Positions 11,527 to 20,432 of a stretch of 64,000 bases of DNA are shown in pieces. Under the pieces are notes generated by a model, which was not told the origin of the DNA, did not search any database, and worked only from the letters and a program-made list of their open reading frames with translations. Made by a program: the position numbers and the translations under genes. The stretch is from the NCBI RefSeq assembly GCF_008365275.1, contig NZ_CP043504.1:1-64000 (forward strand), read 5' to 3'. Origin of the DNA: Protaetiibacter larvae (GTDB taxonomy: Bacteria; Actinomycetota; Actinomycetes; Actinomycetales; Microbacteriaceae). Position 1 is the stretch's first letter; each line of letters begins with the position of its first letter.

Positions 11527-12318
11527 CTACTGCTCGTGGAGGTCGCCGGAACGGAAGAGGGCGAGGAGCGAGAGCACCTCGGCGATCTCGGCGGGGCCGG
11601 GCACGCGGAAGGGGGCGAGGGTCGCCCCCGGACCCGACTTCACGCCCACATCGTCGGGCTGGAGGGCATCGAAGGCATCCTCGTCGGTCGTGTCGTCGCC
11701 CGCGTAGAACACCGCATCCGCCGCCGTGTACCGGCGCAGATGCTCGAGCGCCTCGCCCTTCGTGGTGGAGCGCACCGCGAACTCGAGCACGTTCTTCCCC
11801 TCCCGGATGGTGAGGTCGTCATCCTCGGCCTGCGCCTCGCTGAGGGCCACCAGATGTGCGAGGCGCGAGTTCTGCTCCGTGGCGAGACGGGTGTGCAGCG
11901 CGAAGCCGGCCGGCTTCGCCTCGAGCCAGACATCGTCGATCGAGTCGGCCACCTGGCTCAGCACCTCGTGCAGCACGTCCACCCGCTCGAGCTCCGCGGT
12001 GTCGAGTTGGACGCGGGTGTACGGGTCGTCGAGCCGCAGTTCGATCCCGTGCGAGCCCACCAACAGCGCCGTATCGGGCAGCTGAGCCACCTCCACGAGC
12101 GAGCGCAGGGCGCGCCCGCTCACCACGGCGACCCGCGTGCGCGGCAGCTCGAGCAGCCGCAGCACGGCCTCCCGCGCCTCCGGAAGCGCCCGGGCACGCT
12201 CCGGCGAATCCACCTCGGGGGCGAGCGTGCCGTCGAAGTCGAGCGCGACGAGCAGCCGGCGCGTCCGCGCCAACTCGCGAAGAGCCCCGACGAGCGACTC
12301 CGGAAGCCCGCCGCTCAC
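11527..12318 (-). CDS. otsB: Trehalose-6-phosphate phosphatase
   Basis: 263 aa. Removes phosphate from trehalose-6-phosphate. The HAD motif I is LVALDFDGTLAPEV, motif II VAVVSGR, motif III/IV in AVFYAGDDTTDEDAF. I choose GTG 12318 because it forms a GTGA overlap with the otsA stop (12315-12317), the coupling used repeatedly in this window. A GTG at 12345 is also open but its GAGGGGGA touches the start codon. Partner of otsA; together they make trehalose from UDP/GDP-glucose and glucose-6-phosphate, for osmoprotection and carbon storage. Confidence 0.92.
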   Translation of the reverse strand: MSGGLPESLVGALRELARTRRLLVALDFDGTLAPEVDSPERARALPEAREAVLRLLELPRTRVAVVSGRALRSLVEVAQLPDTALLVGSHGIELRLDDPYTRVQLDTAELERVDVLHEVLSQVADSIDDVWLEAKPAGFALHTRLATEQNSRLAHLVALSEAQAEDDDLTIREGKNVLEFAVRSTTKGEALEHLRRYTAADAVFYAGDDTTDEDAFDALQPDDVGVKSGPGATLAPFRVPGPAEIAEVLSLLALFRSGDLHEQ

Positions 12319-13802
12319 GGCCGCGGTGCCCGCTCGATCGTCCACTCCCCCTCGTCGAACGGAGCCCCGCCGCCGAACGGCGTCTGGGTCCCGCGCGACT
12401 CCCGCAGGGTGGTGAGGAAACTGTTCGACCAGTGGCTCACGTCGTTCTCGGCCACCCGCTTGCGCAGCGAGCGCATCCGCTTGCGCCGGTCGTGCCGCGG
12501 CATCTCGATGGCGCGCACGATCGCATCCTTCACCCCGTCGATGTCGTGCGGGTTGATGAGCAGCGCCGCCCGCAGCTCGTCGGAGGCGCCGGTGAACTCG
12601 GAGAGGATGAGCACGCCGTCCTCGTCGGCTCGCGCCGCCACATACTCCTTCGCCACGAGGTTCATGCCGTCGCGCAGCGCCGTCACGAGCAGCACATCGG
12701 CGGCGAGGTACATGGCCGCCATCTCCTCGCGCGGGAACCCGTGGTGCAGGTAGCTGATCGCCTGGTGGCTGATGGTGCCGTAGTCGCCGTTGATGCGCCC
12801 GACGGTGAGCTCGATCTCGTCGCGCAGCTGCCGGTAACTCTCCACCCGCTCACGCGAAGGGGTCGCGATCTGCACGAGCGTGACGTCCTCCACCGAGAGC
12901 CGGCCCTCCGCGAGCAGCTCGCCGTAGGCCTTGAGGCGATGCGTGATGCCCTTCGTATAGTCGAGCCGATCCACACCCAGCATGACGGTCGCCGGATCCC
13001 CCAGATCGTGACGGATCTGCCGGGCGCGCTCCTGCACCTCGGGTCGTGCCGCGAGCTCCTCGAACCCGGCGACGTCGATCGAGATGGGGAAGGCCTTCGC
13101 GATCACCCGCCGCGCGGGCTGGTCGCCCATGCCCGGCACCTCGATGTACGGCGTCCGGGTGGGGTAACCGCGCAGGCGCCGCACCGCGCGCGAGAAGTTG
13201 CCAGCATCCGCCACCCGCTGAAAGCCGACGACGTCCGCGCCGAGCAGCCCCTCGATGATCTGCGTGCGCCACGGCAGTTGCGAGAAGATGCCGTACGCGG
13301 GGAACGGGATGTGGTTGAAGAAGCCGATGAGCAGGTCGGGCCGCAGCTCCCGCAGCATCGCGGGCACGAGCTGCAGTTGATAGTCCTGCACCCACACGGT
13401 GGCGCCCGGTTCGCTCACCGCGGCCGCGGCCTCGGCGAAGCGCCGGTTCACGACCGCGTAGCGTTCCCACCACACCCGGTGGTAGCCCGGCTGGGCGATC
13501 ACATCGTGGTAGAGCGGCCACAGGGTGTCGTTGCTGAACCCCTCGTAGTAGAGCTCGAGGTCGGAGTCGCTGAGGGGCACCGGGATGATCCGGATGCCGT
13601 TCTCGTCGAAGGGCTCGATCTCGAGGTCGGGCTGTCCGACCCAGCCCACCCACGCTCCGCCGCTCGCCCGCATCACGGGTTCGAGCGCCGTCACGAGTCC
13701 GCCGGGCGATTGACGCCAGCTCGCCTCACCGGAGTCGTCGACGACGCGATCCACCGGCAGCCGATTGGACACGACGACGAAGCGGTAGCTCTCGTCGGCC
13801 AT
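12315..13802 (-). CDS. otsA: Alpha,alpha-trehalose-phosphate synthase
   Basis: 495 aa. A GT20 glycosyltransferase forming trehalose-6-phosphate. The N-terminus has VVVSNRLPV and the glucose-6-phosphate loop GGLVTALEPVM. Later motifs WVQDYQLQLVPAMLRELRP, GFFNHIPFP, GVDRLDYTKGI and LRDGMNLVAKEYVA are all in the expected order. The start is ATG 13802 (MADESYRF) with GGGG four nt upstream; the frame is open to 13817. The downstream otsB overlaps its stop by 4 nt. Confidence 0.96.
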   Translation of the reverse strand: MADESYRFVVVSNRLPVDRVVDDSGEASWRQSPGGLVTALEPVMRASGGAWVGWVGQPDLEIEPFDENGIRIIPVPLSDSDLELYYEGFSNDTLWPLYHDVIAQPGYHRVWWERYAVVNRRFAEAAAAVSEPGATVWVQDYQLQLVPAMLRELRPDLLIGFFNHIPFPAYGIFSQLPWRTQIIEGLLGADVVGFQRVADAGNFSRAVRRLRGYPTRTPYIEVPGMGDQPARRVIAKAFPISIDVAGFEELAARPEVQERARQIRHDLGDPATVMLGVDRLDYTKGITHRLKAYGELLAEGRLSVEDVTLVQIATPSRERVESYRQLRDEIELTVGRINGDYGTISHQAISYLHHGFPREEMAAMYLAADVLLVTALRDGMNLVAKEYVAARADEDGVLILSEFTGASDELRAALLINPHDIDGVKDAIVRAIEMPRHDRRKRMRSLRKRVAENDVSHWSNSFLTTLRESRGTQTPFGGGAPFDEGEWTIERAPRP

Positions 13803-13906
13803 GACCCCACGGTACACGGGAGGCCCGCGGGGGGTTCCCCCGGCCGGCGATGAGGGATTGCTGTGACTTCACGCGCCGGACACACAGGATGACTAGCGTG
13901 GAGGTG

Positions 13907-14791
13907 ATGATCTCCGTCGGCATGAGCACCACGTGCGTCTACCCCTTCGCGGTGGAGCACGCATTCCGGATGGCTCGGCTGGCGGGTTTCGACTCGATGG
14001 AGATCATGGTCACCAACGACCCGGTCACCCAGGATGCCGGGAAGCTGCTCGAGATCAGCGAACGCTACGGCCTGCCGATCGTGTCGATCCACGCGCCCGT
14101 GCTGCTGCTGACCACCTTCGTGTGGGGACGCGACCCGCAGGTGAAGCTCGAGAAGTCGGGCGAGCTCGCGGCGGCCGTCGGCGCCGACTCGGTGGTGGTG
14201 CATCCGCCGTTCCGCTGGCAGTCGAACTACGCGCAGAACTTCGAGCGGATCGTGCGGCAGACGGCCGCGAACACGGGCGTCGAGATCGCGGTGGAGAACA
14301 TGTTCCCGTGGACGGTGCGCGGCAAGGGCATGAAGGCCTACGCGCCGAGTCCCGACCCGCTCGACCTCGACGTCGACGCGATGACCCTCGACTTCTCGCA
14401 CGCCTCCCTCGCGGGGCGCGACAGCCTCGAGATGGCGATGGCGATGGGGCCGAAGCTGCGCCACATCCACCTCTGCGACGGGGCGACCTCGGCGGAGGAC
14501 GGCGCGATCCTGGATGAGCACCTGCTGCCGGGCGAGGGCACTCAGCCGGTCGCCGAGACGTTGCGGTACCTCGCCGGGAGCGGCTGGGACGGCAACGTGG
14601 TGGCCGAGGTGAACGTGCGGCAGGAGAAGGACGAGCAGTACCGGCTGGAGAAGCTCGTTCAGACGGTGGCGTTCGCGCGCGAGCACCTCGGGCAGTTGCA
14701 TGCGACCCGCGAGCCGATCGCGGCGGGCAGCACCCTGCCGCTCAAGATCCGCCAGGCGCGGCGCGCCCAGAAGCGCGCCGGACGCGGCTGA
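13907..14791 (+). CDS. Sugar phosphate isomerase/epimerase-like TIM-barrel protein
   Basis: 294 aa. Xylose-isomerase-like (AP endonuclease 2 superfamily) barrel: it begins MISVGMSTTCVYPF, and metal-type motifs include VHPPFRWQSNY, IAVENMF, LDFSHASL and LRHIHLCDG. These carry the Glu/His/Asp ligands usual for a divalent metal. GGAGG at 13899-13903 fixes the start at ATG 13907; ATG 13889 is open but poorly placed. The C-terminus is basic (RQARRAQKRAGRG). The substrate is unknown. It is transcribed opposite to otsA, from the 104-nt gap between them. Confidence 0.85.
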   Translation: MISVGMSTTCVYPFAVEHAFRMARLAGFDSMEIMVTNDPVTQDAGKLLEISERYGLPIVSIHAPVLLLTTFVWGRDPQVKLEKSGELAAAVGADSVVVHPPFRWQSNYAQNFERIVRQTAANTGVEIAVENMFPWTVRGKGMKAYAPSPDPLDLDVDAMTLDFSHASLAGRDSLEMAMAMGPKLRHIHLCDGATSAEDGAILDEHLLPGEGTQPVAETLRYLAGSGWDGNVVAEVNVRQEKDEQYRLEKLVQTVAFAREHLGQLHATREPIAAGSTLPLKIRQARRAQKRAGRG

Positions 14792-14842
14792 GCCGCGCTC
14801 CTCATCCGGCACGCCCGCCGCCCCCCTCGCACATCCCACCCC

Positions 14843-14922
14843 AGAAATGCAGGAGATACTGCGGCGGAAGCCCCGTCTGACGCCGTCCGTGCGGGACGTC
14901 AGGCGGTTTCTCCTGCATTTCT
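14843..14922. repeat. 80-bp palindromic element, copy 2 (3' of the epimerase gene)
   Basis: Ends AGAAATGCAGGAGA (14843-14856) and its exact inverse 14909-14922. The pairing extends outward with one mismatch to 14836-14929. The core has its own inner inverted repeat (around TCTGACGCC/GACGTCAGGC). It begins 51 nt after the stop at 14791. Same length as copies 1 and 3. Confidence 0.85.
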
Positions 14923-14983
14923 GAGGTGGTGGGTCGCCGGCGCCCCGGCGAGAGCCTGATCCGCGTCACCGCCCTCGCCCCTC

Positions 14984-15063
14984 AGAAATGCAGGAGATCC
15001 TGTGGCGGGGGGCCGGATATTCAGGTGGCGAGGGCAGCCGACGTCAGAATCTCCTGCATTTCT
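14984..15063. repeat. 80-bp palindromic element, copy 3 (3' of yhgE-like gene)
   Basis: Ends AGAAATGCAGGAGA (14984-14997) and the exact inverse 15050-15063. It stops 13 nt short of the yhgE-like stop codon (minus strand). Copies 2 and 3 lie 61 bp apart between two convergent genes, one at each gene's 3' end. Confidence 0.85.
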
Positions 15064-15076
15064 GCGGCGGAGCGGA

Positions 15077-16846
15077 TCAGGGGGCGGCCGGGAGCAGCAT
15101 CCCGAGGGCGTTCGCGCGACGGGTGCGGCGGATCGCGAGGCGGCTGACGAGCAGGCTCGCCGCACCGAACACGGCGAGGCCGAGCGCGCTCGCGACGACC
15201 GTCCCGGCGTCTCCGCCCGCGACGAGTTGGTGCAGTCCCGTGGTCGCCCACCCGAGCGGCATGATGCCGCCGAGCCAGGCGAACGGCCCCGCGAGCGCCT
15301 GACTCGGCAGGATGCCGCCGACCGCCGCGAGCTGCAGCGAGACCAGCAGCAGAGAGATGACGAGACCGGCGCGGCCGAGCCCGACCGTCAGCAGTTGATG
15401 GAACGCGGTGAAGGCGGCCGCGGCGACGAGCGAGAAGGCGAGCGTCGCAGGCAGCAGGGTCCAGGAGACCCCGGCGACGAGGTGCATGAGCAGCACGAGC
15501 AGTGCCGCCTGCACTCCGGCGACCGCGGTCGCCCGGGCGAGCGCCGAGCCGAGCACCCGGCCCGAGCCGGCGGTCGAGGCGAGGATGCGGCGGCTGAGCG
15601 GCGGCACGACGAGGAAGATCGCGAGACCGCCCACCCACAGGCCGAGCGGCACGAGGTAGGTGCCGACCACCTGGCCGATGCCGGTGACCGCGTTGGCGAC
15701 GGTCACGTCCAGCCCGACCGGGTCGGCGGCCACCGATGCGGCATCGGAGGAGGCGGTCGCGTCGGCGCTGCCGAGTTGCGCGGCGCCGGCCTGCAGGCCG
15801 TTCGCGAGCTCGGAGGCGCCGGAGGCGAGCTGCGCGTTGCCGTCCGCGAGGCTGCGCGCACCCGAGGTGATCGCTCCCCCGCTGGTCGCGAGCCGCGCGG
15901 CGCCGTCGGCGGTCTGGGCGATGCCGTCGGCGAGGGCGCCGAGCCCCGAGGCGCCGTCGCCGAGGGCGGTGCCCTTCGCGGCGGCGAGCTCGAGCTGCGC
16001 GGTGAGGTACTGCAGGGTGCCGAGCTTCTGCGGGTCGCCGGGGTTCGCGGCGACGTCGTTCGCGGCCGCCGTGAGGGCGGCGGAGAGCTGGCTGACGCCC
16101 GCCGTGTAGTCGAGCACGCCGGCGCCGAGCTGCCCCAGTCCCGCGGTCTCGCGCTTCATGGTCTGCAGCCCTGCCGAGAGAGAGGAGGCCCCGCGCGTGT
16201 ACGACGCCACGCCGTCGGCGTACTGGGCGGACCCGGTGGCGGCCTGCGCGGCACCGTCGGCCAGCTGCCCGGCGCCGTCGGCCGCCTGGGTGAAGGCTTC
16301 CCCGATCGTGCCGAACTGCGTGTACATGCCCGAGATGTACTGCTCGGTGAGGGTGGAGCCGAAGGCGCGCACCATGCCCTCGCCGAGCGATTGGGCGACG
16401 GATCCGGCGAGGTAGGAGTGGGCATCGTCGGTCGTGAGCGAGAGCTGCGCCTGCACGGGGTCGCTGCCGGAGAGCGAGATCACCGACGCCGAGAAGTCGG
16501 CCGGGATGGTGAGGACCGCGTACACCTCGCCGTCGGCGAGGGCCGCCTTCGCCTCGGCGGCGTTGGAGAGCCGCCAGTCCATGCCGGGCGAGTCGGTGCC
16601 CGTGAGCTCGGTCACGAGCAGCCGCCCCGCGAGCACGGGGGTCGTGCTGCCGTCGGGCGCGGTCTGGTCGACCATCTCGTCCTGGTTGACGATCGCGGCG
16701 GGGATGCGGTGGATGCCGTCCTCCGTGTCGGCGAGCGAGGCCATCGTGAGGCCCGCGAAGGCGAGCGGCACGACCGCCGCGCCGACGATCGCGAGCACGC
16801 GGATCCAGCGGCGGCGTGCGCGCGGGGCGGGGGTGTGCGGGCTCAT
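15077..16846 (-). CDS. YhgE/Pip-type ABC-2-like membrane protein
   Basis: 589 aa. N-terminal membrane segment (about residues 15-38), then a large extracytoplasmic domain with heptad-like repeats rich in AxxLADG/ASGAxxLAxG (residues ~200-390), then five or six C-terminal membrane spans (GTYLVPLGLWVGGLAIFLVV onward). This is the architecture of YhgE/Pip (phage infection protein) relatives of ABC-2 permeases. ATG 16846 overlaps the MMPL stop as ATGA and has AAGGAG upstream. Its coupling to a transporter and a TetR regulator suggests a role in export or envelope stress, but the substrate is unknown. In YhgE operons the ATPase is often missing; here an ABC-like but degenerate domain is fused to the neighbouring MMPL protein. 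Confidence 0.88.
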   Translation of the reverse strand: MSPHTPAPRARRRWIRVLAIVGAAVVPLAFAGLTMASLADTEDGIHRIPAAIVNQDEMVDQTAPDGSTTPVLAGRLLVTELTGTDSPGMDWRLSNAAEAKAALADGEVYAVLTIPADFSASVISLSGSDPVQAQLSLTTDDAHSYLAGSVAQSLGEGMVRAFGSTLTEQYISGMYTQFGTIGEAFTQAADGAGQLADGAAQAATGSAQYADGVASYTRGASSLSAGLQTMKRETAGLGQLGAGVLDYTAGVSQLSAALTAAANDVAANPGDPQKLGTLQYLTAQLELAAAKGTALGDGASGLGALADGIAQTADGAARLATSGGAITSGARSLADGNAQLASGASELANGLQAGAAQLGSADATASSDAASVAADPVGLDVTVANAVTGIGQVVGTYLVPLGLWVGGLAIFLVVPPLSRRILASTAGSGRVLGSALARATAVAGVQAALLVLLMHLVAGVSWTLLPATLAFSLVAAAAFTAFHQLLTVGLGRAGLVISLLLVSLQLAAVGGILPSQALAGPFAWLGGIMPLGWATTGLHQLVAGGDAGTVVASALGLAVFGAASLLVSRLAIRRTRRANALGMLLPAAP

Positions 16847-19758
16847 CGCGGGGCTCCTTCGACGAGGTCGGCGGGTCGGTAGTGGATGACGGGGCGCGTG
16901 AGCGCCGGCGCGTCGAGCTGGTCGGCGACCGCGGCGCCGACGATCACGGTGGTCGAGGCGGGCGCCAGGTGGTCGGCGGCGGCGAGGAACGCGGCGCCGT
17001 GGTCGCGACCCGGCAGCGGGTCGACGGAGTCGATCACGACGACGGGGGTGCGCTCGCTGAGCGCGAGCCCGAGCAGCGCGACGGCGCGTTCCACGGGCGG
17101 GAGCGACGAGGTGGGGGTGTTCCAGCCGATCGGCACCGCGGATCCCGCGGCGCCCAGCACGTCGTGGATGCGGGCCACCCAGGAGCGGGCCCGGCGACGC
17201 GCGGTGAAGGCGCGGTACCAGCGTCCGGTGAGCCGCAGCCGTTCGGTGAGCAGTTCGCCGAGGGGCAGCTCGCTCTCGCGGGCCGCGCCGCCGAATTCGG
17301 CGAACGACACCATCCGCGACACGCGTCCCGCCTCGCTCGGCAGGGGGCGGCCCGCGATCTGAGCGCGTCCCGAGAGCGCGGGCAGCCGCCCCGCCACGGT
17401 CGCCGCGAGCAGGCGCCGACGGGACGCTTCGCCGCCGACGAGCGCGATCGCGCCGCGCGGTACGGCGCCGGAGGCCGGGCCGACGCGCGCGTCGCCGATG
17501 CCGCCGACGAGCCCGTCGAGGCTGATCGCCTCGCCTGCGGCGACGCGTGATTCGGCCCAGGCGAGGTCATCGAGGTGGGTGCGCAGCCCCTCGCCTTCGA
17601 CGTCGACGTCGGGCAGGATCCGGTCGAGCCAGCGCGGCAGGTACCAGGCGTGCCTGCCGAACAGCGCCATGACGGCGGGCACGAGCGTCATCCGCACGAG
17701 GAAGGCGTCGATCGCGACGCCCACGGCGAGGCCGAGCGCGATGACCTTGATCATCGAGGCACCCTCGGGCACGAACGCCGCGAAGACGAAGAACATGATG
17801 AGCGCGGCGGCCGTCACCACGCGCGCCGCCCCCGAGAAGCCGCGCGTGATCGCCTGCTTCGGCGTCGCGCCGTGCACATGCGCCTCGCGCATCCCCGAGA
17901 CGAGGAACACCTCGTAGTCCATGGCGAGGCCGAAGAGGATCGCCATGAGCAGGATCGGCATGAAGCTGAGGATGGGGCCGGGCACCGCGCCGAGCGCGTC
18001 CGCTCCCCAGCCCCACTGGAACACCGCGACGACGATGCCGAACGAGGCGAGCACCGACAACAGGTAGCCGACCGCAGCCTTGATGGGCACCACGATCGAG
18101 CGGAACACCATCATGAGCAGCAGGATCGACAAGCCCACCACGACGATCCCGAACGGCAGCAGCGCCTCGTCGAGGCGGCTCGACACGTCGATCGCGACGG
18201 CGGTCGATCCGGTGACGGCGATGGGGGTGCCGTAGTCGGCTTCTATGGAGCCCGCGATGCCGCGGAGGTGCTGCACGAGCTCGGTGGTGGCGGGATCCGT
18301 CGGCCCGGTCTCGGGGATGACCTGGATGATCGCGGTGTCGACGGTCGGGTTGGGGATGGGGGCGCCGACGGAGGCGACGCCGGGCACCTCGGCGATCCGT
18401 TCGGCGACGCGGTCGAGGTCGTCCATGACGTCGGTGGTCTGGGTGATATCGACCGTCACGATGAGCGGGCCGTTGCGGCCCGGCCCGAAGGCGTCGGCGA
18501 TGAGGTCGTACGCGCGGCGGGAGGTCTCCTCCTCGGAGAGCGAGCCGCCGTCGGGCAGGGCGAGCGCGAGCTGGGTGGCGGGCACGGCGGCGACGCCGAG
18601 GAGGGCGACGACCCCGAGGATGAAGGCGACCGGCGCCTTGAGCACGAGGGCGACCCAGCGCTCGCCGAGCGTCGTGCGGCGGGGAGCCGCGCCGTCGGCG
18701 GGCTCCGCGTCGTGCTCCTGCGCACGGCGGGCGGTGCGCGATCCGGGCTTCGGGGCGAGCCGGCCCGTGAGCAGCCCCATGAGCGCGGGCAGCAGGGTGA
18801 CGGCCGCGAGCATCGCGAGCAGCACGGCGAGCGCGGCGGTGACGCCCATCATCCCCAGGAAGGGGATGCCCACGATGAGCAGGCCGGCGAGCGCGATCAT
18901 CACGGTGACCCCCGCGAACACGACCGAGCCGCCCGCGGTGGCGACGGCGGTCGCCGCCGACTCCTCGGGATCCATCCCGCGGGCGAGCTGGGTTCGGTGC
19001 CGGGAGAGGATGAACAACGCGTAGTCGATGCCCACCGCGAGACCGATCATGAGGGCGAGCATGGGGGTCGTGGTGGAGAGGGTGGTGAAGGCGGCGAGCG
19101 CGAGGATGCCGCCCATCGAGGCGCCGAGCGCGAGCATCGCCGAGAGCAGCGGGAGGCCGGCGGAGAGCAGCGAGCCGAAGGTCACGATGAGCACGACGGC
19201 CGCGAACAGCACGCCGAGCACTTCGACGATCGTGAGCCCGAAGGTGAACTGCTGGAACACCTGCCCGCCGTACTCCACCTGCACGGTGTCGGTGGCGAGG
19301 GTGTCGCCGAGCTGCTGCACGCCGTCGAGCGAGGCGGCGGAGACCTGCTCGCTCGGCTCGGTGAACTGCACCTGCACGACGGCGGTCCGGTGGTCGTCGC
19401 TCACGGCATCGACCGCGTATTCGCCGAACGGCGACATGGCGGAGTCGACGCCCGCGACGTCGCCGAGCTCCGTCGCGAGGCGCTCGATGGCGTCCCGCAG
19501 GGCGCCCTCGTCGACGCGCGCGTCGGTGGAGTGGATGACGAGTTGCGCGCTCGCCCCCGCGGTCTGCGGGAACACGGCCGCGAGGCGGTCGATCGCCTCC
19601 TGCGACTCGGTGCCGGGGATCGAGAAGGAGTCCTGCATCTTCCCGCCGAGGGCGAGCCCGCCCGCGACGGCACCGGCGGCGATGATGAGCCAGGCGATGA
19701 GCACGGGCACGGCCCGTCGGTAGGCGAAGCGTCCGATGCGCGAGAGCAGGATGGCCAT
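16843..19758 (-). CDS. MMPL (RND-type) transporter fused to a degenerate ABC-ATPase-like domain
   Basis: 971 aa from ATG 19758 (GAAGGA upstream). Residues 1-~720 are a complete MMPL/RND exporter: membrane span 1, periplasmic loop 1, five spans (MLALMIGLAVGIDYALFILSRHR), a second loop and five spans (LFGLAMDYEVFLVSGMREAH), with the usual GxxxDY motifs. The last ~245 residues are soluble and laid out like an ABC ATPase: ALVGGEASRRRLLAATVAG (~766) replaces Walker A, RAQIAGRPLPSEAGRVSRMVSF looks like the D-x-x-G/Q-loop part, SSLPPVERAVALLGLALSE replaces the signature, and VVVIDSVDPLP (~907) replaces Walker B. The Lys of Walker A and the Glu of Walker B are absent, so ATP hydrolysis is unlikely. 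Operon with tetR (16 nt before) and yhgE-like (ATGA overlap). Confidence 0.9.
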   Translation of the reverse strand: MAILLSRIGRFAYRRAVPVLIAWLIIAAGAVAGGLALGGKMQDSFSIPGTESQEAIDRLAAVFPQTAGASAQLVIHSTDARVDEGALRDAIERLATELGDVAGVDSAMSPFGEYAVDAVSDDHRTAVVQVQFTEPSEQVSAASLDGVQQLGDTLATDTVQVEYGGQVFQQFTFGLTIVEVLGVLFAAVVLIVTFGSLLSAGLPLLSAMLALGASMGGILALAAFTTLSTTTPMLALMIGLAVGIDYALFILSRHRTQLARGMDPEESAATAVATAGGSVVFAGVTVMIALAGLLIVGIPFLGMMGVTAALAVLLAMLAAVTLLPALMGLLTGRLAPKPGSRTARRAQEHDAEPADGAAPRRTTLGERWVALVLKAPVAFILGVVALLGVAAVPATQLALALPDGGSLSEEETSRRAYDLIADAFGPGRNGPLIVTVDITQTTDVMDDLDRVAERIAEVPGVASVGAPIPNPTVDTAIIQVIPETGPTDPATTELVQHLRGIAGSIEADYGTPIAVTGSTAVAIDVSSRLDEALLPFGIVVVGLSILLLMMVFRSIVVPIKAAVGYLLSVLASFGIVVAVFQWGWGADALGAVPGPILSFMPILLMAILFGLAMDYEVFLVSGMREAHVHGATPKQAITRGFSGAARVVTAAALIMFFVFAAFVPEGASMIKVIALGLAVGVAIDAFLVRMTLVPAVMALFGRHAWYLPRWLDRILPDVDVEGEGLRTHLDDLAWAESRVAAGEAISLDGLVGGIGDARVGPASGAVPRGAIALVGGEASRRRLLAATVAGRLPALSGRAQIAGRPLPSEAGRVSRMVSFAEFGGAARESELPLGELLTERLRLTGRWYRAFTARRRARSWVARIHDVLGAAGSAVPIGWNTPTSSLPPVERAVALLGLALSERTPVVVIDSVDPLPGRDHGAAFLAAADHLAPASTTVIVGAAVADQLDAPALTRPVIHYRPADLVEGAPR

Positions 19759-19774
19759 GCGAGTCCTTCGGGTC

Positions 19775-20326
19775 TCAGGCGGTGACGGGGGCGAGAAGTT
19801 CGCCGAGGATGCGGATGAGTGAGGCCCGCAGGGCCTCGTCGTCGGGGGTTCCGGGGGCCTCGAACTGCCCCGTCTGGGCGAGCAGGTAGGCGGCGCCGCC
19901 GAGCGCGACCGCGAAGCGCACCTGGTCGTCGACCGACTGCTGGGGGCGGGCGATGGCGATCTGCTGAATGAGGGCGTGGGCGCGCGCGACGACGGGCACG
20001 TCGCCCAGCGCACCCGACTGGGTGATGAAGATCTGCGAGGCCAGTCGGTGCCGCAGCAGCAGGTCGACGAACGCCTCGAGGAAGGTCGCGCGGTCCTCTT
20101 CGCTGCCGGCGAGCTTCGCGGTGAGCGGCAGCAGCGCCGAGATCTCGTCGATCGCGGGGCTCAGCACGGCATCCAGCAGGGTCTCCTTGGAGCCGTAGTG
20201 GTAGAGCACGCTCGCCTTCGAGACGCCCGCGCGATCCGCGATCGACTGGAGCGAGGTGGCGAGGTAGCCGTCGGAGGCGAACTCTTCGAGGGCCGCTTGG
20301 AGGAGTCCGGACGCGGTGGTCTGCAT
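19775..20326 (-). CDS. TetR-family regulator of the MMPL/YhgE operon
   Basis: 183 aa from ATG 20326. The N-terminal helix-turn-helix is clear (LQSIADRAGVSKASVLYHYGSKETLLDAV); the C-terminal ligand domain is divergent. The frame is open to a TTG at 20356, but that would lie inside an operator. It is the first gene of tetR-mmpL-yhgE, and two palindromes just upstream of its start are the likely sites of self-repression. No strong ribosome site is seen; the message may be nearly leaderless. Confidence 0.92.
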   Translation of the reverse strand: MQTTASGLLQAALEEFASDGYLATSLQSIADRAGVSKASVLYHYGSKETLLDAVLSPAIDEISALLPLTAKLAGSEEDRATFLEAFVDLLLRHRLASQIFITQSGALGDVPVVARAHALIQQIAIARPQQSVDDQVRFAVALGGAAYLLAQTGQFEAPGTPDDEALRASLIRILGELLAPVTA

Positions 20327-20341
20327 GCGATCGACGGTAAC

Positions 20342-20374
20342 TGACCGATCGGTCAATTTCTGACCGATCGGTCA
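20342..20374. promoter_or_regulatory. Two tandem TetR-type operators
   Basis: TGACCGATCGGTCA occurs at 20342-20355 and again at 20361-20374, each a perfect 14-bp palindrome, centres 19 bp apart. They lie 16-48 bp upstream of the tetR start and between tetR and the small divergent gene at 20433. TTGACC at the end of each could also be a -35 hexamer. This is a typical TetR operator form. Confidence 0.8.
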
Positions 20375-20432
20375 AACTGGCGGTGAACGTACAGCGGATG
20401 CCCATCTTGCGTCCGCGGGGTAGCGTGGGGCC

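Noticed and set aside
14843-15063. A CRISPR array formed by repeated AGAAATGCAGGAGA units
   Set aside because: The units are inverted pairs within two separate 80-bp elements, not regularly spaced direct repeats, and no cas genes are present.
17575-19785. 736-codon plus-strand frame opposite the MMPL gene
   Set aside because: Low-complexity His/Asp/Gly/Arg composition typical of an antisense frame; MMPL on the other strand is certain.
20327-20356. TTG 20356 as the tetR start
   Set aside because: The added residues would be encoded by the operator palindromes; ATG 20326 gives a normal TetR N-terminus.
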